From Actinomadura citrea (GTDB lineage: Bacteria > Actinomycetota > Actinomycetes > Streptosporangiales > Streptosporangiaceae), in contig NZ_JACCBT010000001.1 of assembly GCF_013409045.1 (NCBI RefSeq), forward strand, positions 2,046,001 to 2,110,000: a DNA stretch of 64,000 nucleotides. Reading direction: 5' to 3'. Position numbers and translations under genes: made by a program. Positions 24,795 to 32,947 of this stretch are shown piece by piece. A model generated the notes under the pieces. That model was given only the letters and a program-made list of their open reading frames with translations. It did no database searches and was not told the DNA's origin. Position 1 is the first letter of the stretch. The number at the start of each line of letters is the position of its first letter.

Positions 24795-25097
24795 TCAGTT
24801 GTCGCGGCGGGCGGCGAGCACCCGCCCGACGGCGGCGGCAGCGGCGGACGGGTCGGCGCACGGCGCGATCCGCTCGCCCCAGCCGTAGCAGTAGGACCAG
24901 CCGTCGCCGGAACGTTCCCGCACCGCGATGACGCTCTCGCCGACCCGCGGCAGGCGCGGGTCGGCGATGTGCGCGGTCGGGCGGCGGTCGGCGGGCGCGG
25001 CGACCTCGACCGCCCAGCCGGCGGAGCGCAGGACGTCGGTGAGCCGCTCCAGGTGCGCGAGCGCGGTCTCGGCCTCGGTGATCATCAGCACGGACAC
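24795..25097 (-). CDS. hypothetical protein
   Basis: A 100-residue protein: an N-terminal amphipathic helix (TEAETALAHLERLTDVLRSAGWAVEVAAPAD) followed by strands (GESVIAVRERSGDGWSYCYGWGERIAP) and a last helix (AAAAVGRVLAARR). No known domain is recognised. GGAGG four bases before GTG 25097 supports the start. It is convergent with ku. Confidence 0.68.
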   Translation of the reverse strand: MSVLMITEAETALAHLERLTDVLRSAGWAVEVAAPADRRPTAHIADPRLPRVGESVIAVRERSGDGWSYCYGWGERIAPCADPSAAAAAVGRVLAARRDN

Positions 25098-25248
25098 GGT
25101 GCCTCCAAAGGAACATCCCGGCACGGGAAGGATTCGGGGATCCGCCGGGCAGGGACCGTCGCGGGATGCGTCACGCGAGGGCGCAGCCGGTGGAATGACG
25201 TTCAGTCTTGCGCCGGGTGGAGGAGACCACAAGCGGTTCGGGGGGATT

Positions 25249-25278
25249 GGTGGCCGGCACTTCGATGTGCCGGCCACC
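25249..25278 (-). terminator. perfect hairpin terminator after the MMPL gene
   Basis: GGTGGCCGGCAC and GTGCCGGCCACC form a 12-bp perfect stem with a TTCGAT loop, beginning ten bases beyond the MMPL stop at 25289. Confidence 0.75.
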
Positions 25279-25288
25279 GGGGCGGGGC

Positions 25289-27451
25289 TCAGCCCACGGG
25301 CTCCAGCCGTGCGGGGGGAGCCGCCGGAGCGTCGCCCTCCCGGATCCCGTACCGGCCGTAGAGCCGGGCCAGCGGGCCGGGCGCCCACCAGTTCGCGCGG
25401 CCGAGCAGCCGCATCGTGGCGGGCACGAGCAGCGCCCGGACGACCGTCGCGTCCAGCAGGATCGCCACGGCCATCCCGACGCCGGTCATCTTGATGAACG
25501 TGATGCCGGACGTCGCGAACGCGCCGATCACGACGATGAACAGCAGCGCCGCGCTGGTGATGATGGCGCCGGTGCGCTGCACGCCGGAGGCGACGGCCGC
25601 GGTGTTGGAGCCGGTCAGGTCGTACTGCTCGCGCACCCGCGACAGCAGGAACACCTCGTAGTCCATCGAGATCCCGAACAGCATCGCCAGCATGAGGATC
25701 GGCATCGCGGGGGAGATCGCGCCGGTCGCGGTGAAGCCGAGCGGGCCGGACAGGTGGCCGTCCTGGAAGACCAGCACGACCGCGCCGAAGGTGGCCGACA
25801 GCGACAGCATGTTCATGACGATCGCCTTCAGCGGCAGCAGCACCGACCCGAACGCCAGGAACAGCAGGACGAACGTGGCGCCGCCGACGAGCAGGGCCAG
25901 CCAGGGCAGGGTCGCGCCGATGCTGGCGAGCTGGTCGACCACGTCGGCCGTCTCGCCGCCGACGTAGGCGCGCGCGCCGGGCGGCGGCGGGACGTCCCGG
26001 ACGTGCTGGACGAGGTCGCGTGCGGCGCCGGAGTTCGGGTCGGCGTCGTAGCGCAGCGCGATCCGGGTCGTCGTCCCGCCGGCGCCGGTCACCGTCGCGT
26101 CCGTGACGCCGGGCAGCGCGTCCAGGCGGGCCCCGTAGGCCTGGACGGCGGCCCGGTCGGACGTCCCGGTCACGACGGCCTCGATCGGGCTGGTGGCGTT
26201 GCGGGGGAAGCGGGTCTCCAGCGTCTCGGACACCACCCGTGCGTCCGCGCCGTCCGGCAGCGCCCTGGCGTCCACGCCGCCCCAGTTGATGTGCAGCAGC
26301 GGCGCGCCGAGCGCGAGGAGCAGGGCCACGGTCGCGACCATGTAGACGACCGGGCGGCGCATCACGCTGCGCGCGACCCGTCCCCACCAGCCGTCGAACC
26401 GGCCGCCGGACGCCGCCCTGCGCCGCCGGATCGGCAGCGCGTTCACCTTCGGGCCGAGGACGGCCATCAGCGCGGGCAGCACGGTCAGCGCCCCGGCCAT
26501 GCACACCAGCACGGTGGCGATGCCGCCGTACCCCATGGAGACCAGGAAGTTCTGGTCGAACAGCAGCAGCCCGGACAGCGACACCGCGACCGTGACGCCG
26601 GAGACCGCGACGGTGCGCCCGGCCGTGGCCATCGTCGCGGCCAGCGCGTCCTCGGCGGAGGCGCCGTCCCGGCCGATCTCCTCGCGGAACCGGCTGACCA
26701 TGAACAGCCCGTAGTCGATCGCTAGGCCGAGCCCGAGGAACGTGGTGATGTTGACCGCGAAGATCGACACGTCGGTGACGTAGGACAGCGCGTGCAGCGC
26801 GGTGAACGAGCCGAGGACGGCCAGGCCGCCGACCAGCAGCGGCAGGCTCGCCGCGACCAGCCCGCCGAAGATCAGGACCAGCAGCACCAGGAGCACCGGC
26901 ATGGCCATGCCCTCGGCCCGGCCGATGTCGGACGAGACGCGCTCGTTGATCGCGACCTCGGTGCCGACCGCCCCGCCGACCTTCGCGGTGAGACCGCCGC
27001 CGACCTCGGTGAGGTCGTCCTGGATCGCCGTGTAGGCGTCCTCCCTGGCGGCCTCGTCGGAGCCGGCGAGCTGCAGGACGGCGTAGGTCGCCTTGCGGTC
27101 GTCGCTGACGAACTGCGGCGCGCCGGTCGTCCAGTAGGTGACGGCCTTGGCGACCTTGCCCGGCGGCAGTGCGGCCAGCGCGCGCTCCACCGAAGCCCGG
27201 AAGGCCGGGTCGTCGACGGTCGTCCCGCCCTGGTAGAGGACCACGACGTCGGCCGCGCCCCGGCCGAGGTCGCGCTCGGCGATCCGCTCCGCCGTCGCGC
27301 TCTGGCTGCCCGGGGTGTCGAAGCCGCCGGAGGAGGTCAGCGCGCCGAAGACGCCCGTGCCCCACACCGCGGCGAACACCAGCGCCGCCCCGGCCGCGGC
27401 GAGGACCCACCGCCTGCGCCGGTGGACCCACCTGCCCCATCGATCGAACAT
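25289..27451 (-). CDS. MMPL/RND-family transporter
   Basis: A 720-residue membrane protein with 12 predicted helices in the two-repeat MMPL layout: helix 1 near residues 15-37, a soluble loop to about 180, five helices (MPVLLVLLVLIFGGLVAASLPLL onward), a second loop, and the second bundle (LALLVGGATFVLLFLAFGSVLLPLKAI). Proton-relay signatures LGLAIDYGLFMVSRFREE and FGISMDYEVFLLSRVREQ are intact. It probably exports a lipid or drug. It is divergent from a TetR gene, and three repeated sites in the gap suggest repression by it. Confidence 0.92.
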   Translation of the reverse strand: MFDRWGRWVHRRRRWVLAAAGAALVFAAVWGTGVFGALTSSGGFDTPGSQSATAERIAERDLGRGAADVVVLYQGGTTVDDPAFRASVERALAALPPGKVAKAVTYWTTGAPQFVSDDRKATYAVLQLAGSDEAAREDAYTAIQDDLTEVGGGLTAKVGGAVGTEVAINERVSSDIGRAEGMAMPVLLVLLVLIFGGLVAASLPLLVGGLAVLGSFTALHALSYVTDVSIFAVNITTFLGLGLAIDYGLFMVSRFREEIGRDGASAEDALAATMATAGRTVAVSGVTVAVSLSGLLLFDQNFLVSMGYGGIATVLVCMAGALTVLPALMAVLGPKVNALPIRRRRAASGGRFDGWWGRVARSVMRRPVVYMVATVALLLALGAPLLHINWGGVDARALPDGADARVVSETLETRFPRNATSPIEAVVTGTSDRAAVQAYGARLDALPGVTDATVTGAGGTTTRIALRYDADPNSGAARDLVQHVRDVPPPPGARAYVGGETADVVDQLASIGATLPWLALLVGGATFVLLFLAFGSVLLPLKAIVMNMLSLSATFGAVVLVFQDGHLSGPLGFTATGAISPAMPILMLAMLFGISMDYEVFLLSRVREQYDLTGSNTAAVASGVQRTGAIITSAALLFIVVIGAFATSGITFIKMTGVGMAVAILLDATVVRALLVPATMRLLGRANWWAPGPLARLYGRYGIREGDAPAAPPARLEPVG

Positions 27452-27494
27452 GACGCTTCTCCCTCAGCTTCGTTACCTTGAGTAATTTTAGTGA

Positions 27495-27540
27495 ACAGCG
27501 TAAACTGAGAACAGCGTTAACTTGGCATACAGCGTTAGCT
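27495..27540. promoter_or_regulatory. three-copy operator array between MMPL and TetR genes
   Basis: The 12-mer ACAGCGTWARCT occurs at 27495-27506, 27511-27522 and 27529-27540 (ACAGCGTAAACT, ACAGCGTTAACT, ACAGCGTTAGCT), with start-to-start spacings of 16 and 18 bases. The third copy extends to ACAGC-gtta-GCTGT, an inverted repeat. The array lies in AT-richer DNA expected to hold both divergent promoters. Confidence 0.65.
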
Positions 27541-27615
27541 GTCGTCAAGGGTGTTTTTGAGGAATCATGCGAGGGCGGCCGGAGCGGCGGCCGGGCCCGG
27601 CAGAGAGGGGGCGAG

Positions 27616-28338
27616 GTGGCATCGCGTCGTGATCGTCTGCGGGCGGCGACGGTCAGGGAGATCACCGACACCGCCCGGCGGATCCTCGTGGAGGAGGGCC
27701 CCGACGCGGTGACGCTGCGCGCCATCGCCCGCGAGATGGGCATGACCGCCCCCGCGCTCTACCGCTACTTCGGCAGCCACGGCGAGCTGCTGCGGCATCT
27801 GGTCGGCGACCTGTTCACCGAGCTGACCCGCGACCTGCACGTCGCCATGGACGAGGTGCCGAAGAGCGACATGAGCGGCAAGTTCATGACGGTGGCCCGC
27901 CAGTTCCGCCTCTGGGCGCTGGCGCATCCCCGCGAGTACTCGCTGCTCTTCGGCACCCCCGTGCGCGGAGCCGCGCACAAGGAGGAGGTCGACTTCGCCG
28001 AGGAGTGCGCCCGCCAGTTCGGCTGGACGTTCATGTCCCTGTTCCTGGAGCTGTGGAGGAAGCAGCCGTTCCCGGTGATGGCCGAGGAGGAGATCGACCC
28101 CGGCCTGCGCGAGGAACTGCGCCGCTACCGCGACGAGGTGCTCGGCATCTCCCTTCCGCTCGGCGTGATCCAGCAGTTCCTCAAGTGCTGGATCAGGCTC
28201 CAGGGCGGCGTCAGCCTGGAGGTCTTCGGCCACCTGGAGTTCGCCCTGAGCGACGCCGCCCCCATGTTCGAGCTGATGCTCCGCGAGGTGACCGTCGAGC
28301 TCGGCCTGACCTACGCGCCCCCGAAGGGACGGGCCTGA
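27616..28338 (+). CDS. TetR-family regulator of the MMPL transporter
   Basis: A 240-residue repressor with HTH at about 12-55 (REITDTARRILVEEGPDAVTLRAIAREMGMTAPALYRYFGSHGELLRHLV) and a WHG-type C-terminal domain (FRLWALAHPREYSLLFGTPV; GHLEFALSDAAPMFELML). GTG 27616 opens VASRRDRLRAATVRE behind a GAGAGGGGGCGAG stretch. It is divergent from the transporter gene and presumably represses it and itself. Confidence 0.9.
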   Translation: MASRRDRLRAATVREITDTARRILVEEGPDAVTLRAIAREMGMTAPALYRYFGSHGELLRHLVGDLFTELTRDLHVAMDEVPKSDMSGKFMTVARQFRLWALAHPREYSLLFGTPVRGAAHKEEVDFAEECARQFGWTFMSLFLELWRKQPFPVMAEEEIDPGLREELRRYRDEVLGISLPLGVIQQFLKCWIRLQGGVSLEVFGHLEFALSDAAPMFELMLREVTVELGLTYAPPKGRA

Positions 28339-28402
28339 GCCTCACCGGCGGTGCGGTGCGGCGGGTCCACGGGATCGCGAGCGCCGCGGGCGGCCGGCCC
28401 GT

Positions 28403-29572
28403 TCAGGCGATGTGCCAGATGACGCCGAGCCGGTGGTGCATCGCGGTCGCGGCGGCGCCGTGCATGATGCTGTTCTCCGCCATCGTGGAGAAGCGCGGAC
28501 GCCGGACGTCGCTCGGCGGCAGCCGCACGGCCAGTTCCCGTTCGATGGCGTCGAGCAGGCGCTCACCGGCCCGGCGGATCGGACCGTCGATCACGACGTC
28601 CCCGATGTCGAGGATCGCGGCCTGCACGCAGAGCAGGGCGGCGAGGCTCCTGCCCGCGTGGTCGACCCGCGCCGCGAGCGCCTCGAGCTCCGGTGTCGCG
28701 AGCGCGCCACCGGGCGAGGACACGGCGTCCAGCAGTTCGACGGGGGCGCCGGCGAGGACGGCCGGCAGGCTCGCCACCGTCTCCAGGCACCCTCGCCGCC
28801 CGCATTCGCACCGGCGGTCGCTGACCCCGACGTCGATGTGGCCGACCTCGCCGGCGCGCTGCCGTTCTCCCAGGTGCACGCGGCCGTCGAGCAGGATGGC
28901 CGAGCCGATGCCGCCGGCGATGTGCAGCACGATGACGCTGTCACCGGCCCGGCTCTGCACCGACAGCTCCGACATCCCCACGGCGGTCGCGTCGTTGACC
29001 AGCACGACCTCGTGCCCGAGCGCGGCCGCCAGCGGCCCGGCCAGGTCGACGTCCCTCCAGCGCAGCTGCAGCGCCTCGATGACGCGCTGCTCGGGGGAGA
29101 CGATGCCGGGGACGGCGACTCCGGCGGACAGCACCGCGCGCCGGTCGTCGCCGGCGAGGGCCGTGAGCATCGGGACGAGGGCGGCCACCACGTCCGCGCC
29201 GCGCGGCCGGGCGGGCAGCGCCGTGCGCGCCGTCGCGCCGATCGCCCCGTCCAGCCCGACGACGCCGCCCAGTACCTCGGCCGGGCGGACGTCGGCCATG
29301 AGCAGGCAGTGCCGTTCGGTGTCGATCCGGAGCAGCGTGGCCGGCTTGCCGCGCCCGCTCGGCCGGCCGGCCTCCTCGACCACCAGCCGCCGCGACACCA
29401 GGCCCTCCATGATCTGCGACACGACGGCGCGGGCCAGTCCGGTCGACCGCGCGATGTCGGCGCGGGACACGGTGCCGCCGCCCGCCAGCACGCTCTGCAG
29501 GACGAGCTCGGTGTTGCGCTCGCGCAGGACGGCGGGAGTCGCCTTCTCGGTGATCCGGACGGACCTGGTCAT
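28403..29572 (-). CDS. ROK-family transcriptional regulator
   Basis: A 389-residue protein with an N-terminal winged HTH (SVLAGGGTVSRADIARSTGLARAVVSQIMEGLVSRRLV) and a ROK sugar-kinase-like domain: VNDATAVGMSEL, HIAGGIGSAILLDG, and the zinc motif EVGHIDV...CECGRRGCLE (Cx1Cx2-4Cx-type cluster with His). Such proteins sense sugars or sugar phosphates. Its gene follows the GH89 glucosaminidase gene on the same strand, pointing to regulation by N-acetylglucosamine-type ligands. ATG 29572 has GGGAAGG upstream. Confidence 0.9.
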   Translation of the reverse strand: MTRSVRITEKATPAVLRERNTELVLQSVLAGGGTVSRADIARSTGLARAVVSQIMEGLVSRRLVVEEAGRPSGRGKPATLLRIDTERHCLLMADVRPAEVLGGVVGLDGAIGATARTALPARPRGADVVAALVPMLTALAGDDRRAVLSAGVAVPGIVSPEQRVIEALQLRWRDVDLAGPLAAALGHEVVLVNDATAVGMSELSVQSRAGDSVIVLHIAGGIGSAILLDGRVHLGERQRAGEVGHIDVGVSDRRCECGRRGCLETVASLPAVLAGAPVELLDAVSSPGGALATPELEALAARVDHAGRSLAALLCVQAAILDIGDVVIDGPIRRAGERLLDAIERELAVRLPPSDVRRPRFSTMAENSIMHGAAATAMHHRLGVIWHIA

Positions 29573-29709
29573 CCTCGCCTTCCCCCGCGCGCCGTGCCGC
29601 CGCGCCGGTCCGCCGCGCCGTGCCGCCACCTCCTGCAAGGGGAGCGTATAGGGATCGGCCCTGTCCCGGGCCCGCTCGCCCGCTCGCGGTCGCGGGCCCG
29701 GGGGACGGC

Positions 29710-32700
29710 TCACCGGGCCGGTGGCGGCGAGGTGCAGGCGAGCGTCGGCACGCCGAACGAGACGGCGTCGAACCAGCGGTTCGCGTCGTACTGGTCGACC
29801 TGGATGCGCAGCTGCTGGACGCCCGTCACGTCGACGTCGAGCCGGACCGCCTCCGCTCCGGAGGTCGCGAGCCCGCTGCGCAGCACGCCGGACTCGTGCA
29901 GCAGCCGGCCGTCGCCGAAGACCCGGACGACCACGTCGCCGTCGGCCGAGTGGTTCATCGCGTCGTCGATCCCGGTGACCGTCGTGAACCTCTGGCAGCC
30001 GCGGTCCAGCTCGACGCGCACGTCGGCGTTCGCGTTGGTCCCGAGCCCCTTGCTGTAGGCGGTCCCGTCCAGGCGGATGGGCTTGCCGTCGCCCACGGGG
30101 GTGGCGGGCGTCACGGTGTCGCGGGCGACGGGGTAGATGCCGTCATGGTTGCGCGAGTAGGAGAACGGCAGGTCGCTGAGCTGGACGCGGCCGTCCGCGG
30201 CCACCGGCAGCACGGCGGTCGCCTTGCGGACCACGTGCCGGCCGGCCTGCTCGAACCCGACCGTGACCTGCACCGTGACCTGCGTCGTCCCGTCCGGGAG
30301 GTCGCCGGTCCGGTGCAGCGTCCACGACCGCTCCAGCGTGGCGCCGGGGCCGATCTCCCCCTGCTCCGGACCGGTGGGACGGGCCTCCACCCCCGCGGGT
30401 GCGGAGACGCCGAAGGTGACGCCGCTCATCGGCGCGAAGTAGTTGGCGTTGGTCACGGAGGCGGCCACCCCGGCGGAGGCGGAGAGCGATCCCTGCGGAC
30501 GCAGCGACAGCGGCAGGTCGTAGTCGTCGCCGGTCAGCCGCCGCAGCATCCGGGACGCCTCGGTGTAGGTGTCGCCGACCGGCCTCGTCCGGTACCCGCC
30601 GGGGTCCTTCGCCCACGCCTCGGCCATGGCGTACCAGTCGACGCCCGGGGCGGCGGCGCCCGTCCGCAGCTCGGTCTTCAGCCCGTCGAACAGCCGCTCC
30701 CATCGTGGCGCGTAGTAGTCGCGCAGCACCCCGGACCACTCGCGATAGGCGTAGTCGTGCAGGTCGGTGTCGCGGTCGCCCCAGGACGTGATCAGCTTGC
30801 GCGCCTCGTACTCCAGCCGCGGGGCCTCCCCGGGGGTCGCGGCCGCCTGCCGCGCCCGCTGGAGCCACGGCCCGACGCTGTGCTGCCGGTCGGTGCCGGC
30901 CAGGTCGTCGAGTGCCCTGATGTAGCCGATCCACGCGTCGGTCAGCCGGGAGAACGCGGCGAGGTCCCGGGCCTGGTACGCCGCGTTGATCTGCGGCAGC
31001 AGGGTCCGGGACCGGTCGTCGGCCGCCGCGCGGGCCACTTCGAGCAGGTCGTAGCGGTAGGCGTCGCTGCGGCGCAGGGACCCGCGGACCGCCAGGAGCG
31101 CGGGCAGGGCACGGGCGAACGCGGCGGGGTCGTAGGCGAACGCTGCCTGCGCCCACCGGTGCGGCCTGGTCGTCGCCAGGTTCGGTTCCGCGGCGAAGAG
31201 CCCGCCGTGGCCGGACGACCGGCCCCCGGTCGGAGGGATCGCGTACGCGGTGTCGGCCAGCACCCGCCAGGCGGCGCGGGCCTGCGGGTCGACGCCCCCG
31301 TAGCGGGCGTCCGCGTAGTCGTCGAACCACCGGTGGAGGTCGACAGGGCCGTCGTGCCAGGGCAGCTCGGCGAGGAACTCGACGGCGACGGGGTTGTTGT
31401 AGCTCGCCTCCGGCATGATCGCGATGCCGTCGAGGGCGCTCGCCCGCCGTGCCCGCCAGTCCCAGAACCGCTCGTTCCAGGCCTTGATCGGTGCGCCGAC
31501 GGTGGAGTTGCCGCCGAAGTTCCAGATCGACCCGAAGGCGTACGGCGCGCCCTTCCAGTCGGTGTCGCGGTCGACCTTGAGCGCCCGGTCGGACAGGCCG
31601 TCCACCACGAGCATCCTGCTCCGGTCGACGGCGGCCACGGTCTCGGGGCGCGGGTTGCTCTGCCAGCCGAGGATCACCCAGGTGGCCCCCGGGTGCGCCC
31701 TCTCCAGGGCGTCCTGGACGGCCGCGGAAGCCTGCCCCACCGGGATGGCACCGGCCTTCCCGCCCTCGTGGAGCAGGTCCATCTTGTACATCGTCGACAA
31801 GCCGAGCAGCCGGTCCTGGACCTCGTAGAACCGCTGGGCGACCTGGGTGAACACCGGGTTCGTCGGCGCCAGCCAGTCGGGCCGGGTGATCCCCTCCCAG
31901 GTGCCCTGCGGCACGGTGACCGCACCGGGGTTGCGGGCCGCGAAACCCGTCGGGACGGTTCCGAAGTAGCCCGGGAGCACCGGCGTGATGCCCAGCCGCC
32001 GCATCCGGTCGGCGATCCGGCGGCCCAGATCCGCGCGGGCGCGGATCTGGGCCTCGCTGATCGGTGAGGTGAAGTTGGACATGTTCTGCAGCAGCCACCA
32101 CGGCTGGTAGCCGGCGCCCGGGATCCAGGAGCGCAGCTCGTCCGCCGAGTAGCCGAACGACTTCAGCGTCTCGTAGTACACGGCCTCGGTGCCGACCGGC
32201 ATGAACATCTCGTTCACGCCGTGGAGGGCGTAGACGTCGATGAGCCGTTCCCAGTCCTCGAACGTCCGGTGCGGCCCGGAGTATCCGTCCTCGGTGTCGT
32301 TCCCGGCGAACCGGTGCTTGACGACGGACGACCTCTCGATCGGCTGCGCCGGCAGGGGGAGCCGAGGCGGAAGGTCGAGCTGGTCGCCGGTCCACGAGAT
32401 GTCGGCCTTGGCCACGTGCTTGAGGTACCAGTTGAAGCCCATCAGCAGCGCCGGCGTGCTGCTGCCCGCGATGACCGGCCGCCGGTGGCGGACGGAGACC
32501 CGGAAGGTGTCCCTGCCCTCGGAGCCGGGCATGGTCTCCAGGCTCACCTGGCCCGCGTACCGCGGCCCGACCAGCCGCCTGATCGCTTCGTGGGCCGGCC
32601 GGACGTCGAAGGCCGGACGGCCGGGGGACGCCGCCTCCGCCGACGCGACGCCTCCCGGCGGCACGCCGAGGATGAGCAACGCGCCCACCGCCCCGGCCAA

Positions 32701-32742
32701 CGCGGCCCGCCATCTCCGTTGCGCCCTGCGCCGTCGTCCCAC
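29710..32742 (-). CDS. secreted alpha-N-acetylglucosaminidase (GH89, NAGLU-like) with NPCBM-type module
   Basis: A 1010-residue enzyme with a signal peptide (basic start, then ALAGAVGALLILG, cleavage near AEA-AS at about 36). A GH89 catalytic region spans about 45-720 (MGFNWYLKHVAK; YALHGVNEMFMPVGTEAVYYETLKSFG; GITPVLPGYFGTVP; WNFGGNSTVGAPI). The likely catalytic glutamates are E326 (DLLHEGG) and E445 (IMPEASYNNP), matching E316/E446 of human NAGLU. The C-terminus has an NPCBM-like beta-sandwich (SKGLGTNANADVRVEL; FTTVTGIDD). It removes terminal alpha-GlcNAc from host or plant glycans. GTG 32742 follows GAAGGG at eight bases. Confidence 0.93.
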   Translation of the reverse strand: MGRRRRAQRRWRAALAGAVGALLILGVPPGGVASAEAASPGRPAFDVRPAHEAIRRLVGPRYAGQVSLETMPGSEGRDTFRVSVRHRRPVIAGSSTPALLMGFNWYLKHVAKADISWTGDQLDLPPRLPLPAQPIERSSVVKHRFAGNDTEDGYSGPHRTFEDWERLIDVYALHGVNEMFMPVGTEAVYYETLKSFGYSADELRSWIPGAGYQPWWLLQNMSNFTSPISEAQIRARADLGRRIADRMRRLGITPVLPGYFGTVPTGFAARNPGAVTVPQGTWEGITRPDWLAPTNPVFTQVAQRFYEVQDRLLGLSTMYKMDLLHEGGKAGAIPVGQASAAVQDALERAHPGATWVILGWQSNPRPETVAAVDRSRMLVVDGLSDRALKVDRDTDWKGAPYAFGSIWNFGGNSTVGAPIKAWNERFWDWRARRASALDGIAIMPEASYNNPVAVEFLAELPWHDGPVDLHRWFDDYADARYGGVDPQARAAWRVLADTAYAIPPTGGRSSGHGGLFAAEPNLATTRPHRWAQAAFAYDPAAFARALPALLAVRGSLRRSDAYRYDLLEVARAAADDRSRTLLPQINAAYQARDLAAFSRLTDAWIGYIRALDDLAGTDRQHSVGPWLQRARQAAATPGEAPRLEYEARKLITSWGDRDTDLHDYAYREWSGVLRDYYAPRWERLFDGLKTELRTGAAAPGVDWYAMAEAWAKDPGGYRTRPVGDTYTEASRMLRRLTGDDYDLPLSLRPQGSLSASAGVAASVTNANYFAPMSGVTFGVSAPAGVEARPTGPEQGEIGPGATLERSWTLHRTGDLPDGTTQVTVQVTVGFEQAGRHVVRKATAVLPVAADGRVQLSDLPFSYSRNHDGIYPVARDTVTPATPVGDGKPIRLDGTAYSKGLGTNANADVRVELDRGCQRFTTVTGIDDAMNHSADGDVVVRVFGDGRLLHESGVLRSGLATSGAEAVRLDVDVTGVQQLRIQVDQYDANRWFDAVSFGVPTLACTSPPPAR

Positions 32743-32762
32743 GGTCGCATCCCTTCGCCGGG

Positions 32763-32780
32763 TTTTGATCGTGATCCAAA
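32763..32780. promoter_or_regulatory. candidate operator upstream of the GH89 gene
   Basis: TTTTGATC-gt-GATCCAAA is an inverted repeat with seven of eight arm positions complementary, 21-38 bases before the GH89 start. Position and proximity suggest a site for the neighbouring ROK regulator; this is inference. Confidence 0.42.
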
Positions 32781-32858
32781 CTAAATACCGGCGGCCACCC
32801 GGTCAAGATCTGGATCGGGAGGTTTCCGCGGGAAGGGCGTGCACGGCGCGGTGGGCCC

Positions 32859-32898
32859 CGGACAGGGCGCGGACAGGGCCCGGACAGGGCCCGGACAG
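32859..32898. repeat. 11-bp tandem repeat, 3.6 copies
   Basis: CGGACAGGGC(G/C) is repeated head to tail at 32859, 32870 and 32881, with a partial fourth copy (CGGACAG) at 32892. It is noncoding and adjoins the MoeZ terminator. Confidence 0.8.
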
Positions 32899-32901
32899 CG
32901 G

Positions 32902-32936
32902 AAGGCCCCCGGACCCTTGGCGGGTCCGGGGGCCTT
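32902..32936 (-). terminator. strong hairpin terminator after the MoeZ-type gene
   Basis: AAGGCCCCCGGACCC pairs perfectly over 15 bp with its complement across a five-base loop, starting 12 bases beyond the stop at 32948. Confidence 0.8.
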
Positions 32937-32947
32937 TCCGGCGGGCG

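Noticed and set aside
24795..27743. Open minus-strand frame of 982 codons
   Set aside because: Only the last 100 codons look like a protein (kept as a hypothetical gene); the rest is the shifted frame of the MMPL transporter.
30143..32806. Open minus-strand frame of 887 codons
   Set aside because: A shifted frame of the GH89 enzyme, which has a signal peptide and clear family motifs in the real frame.
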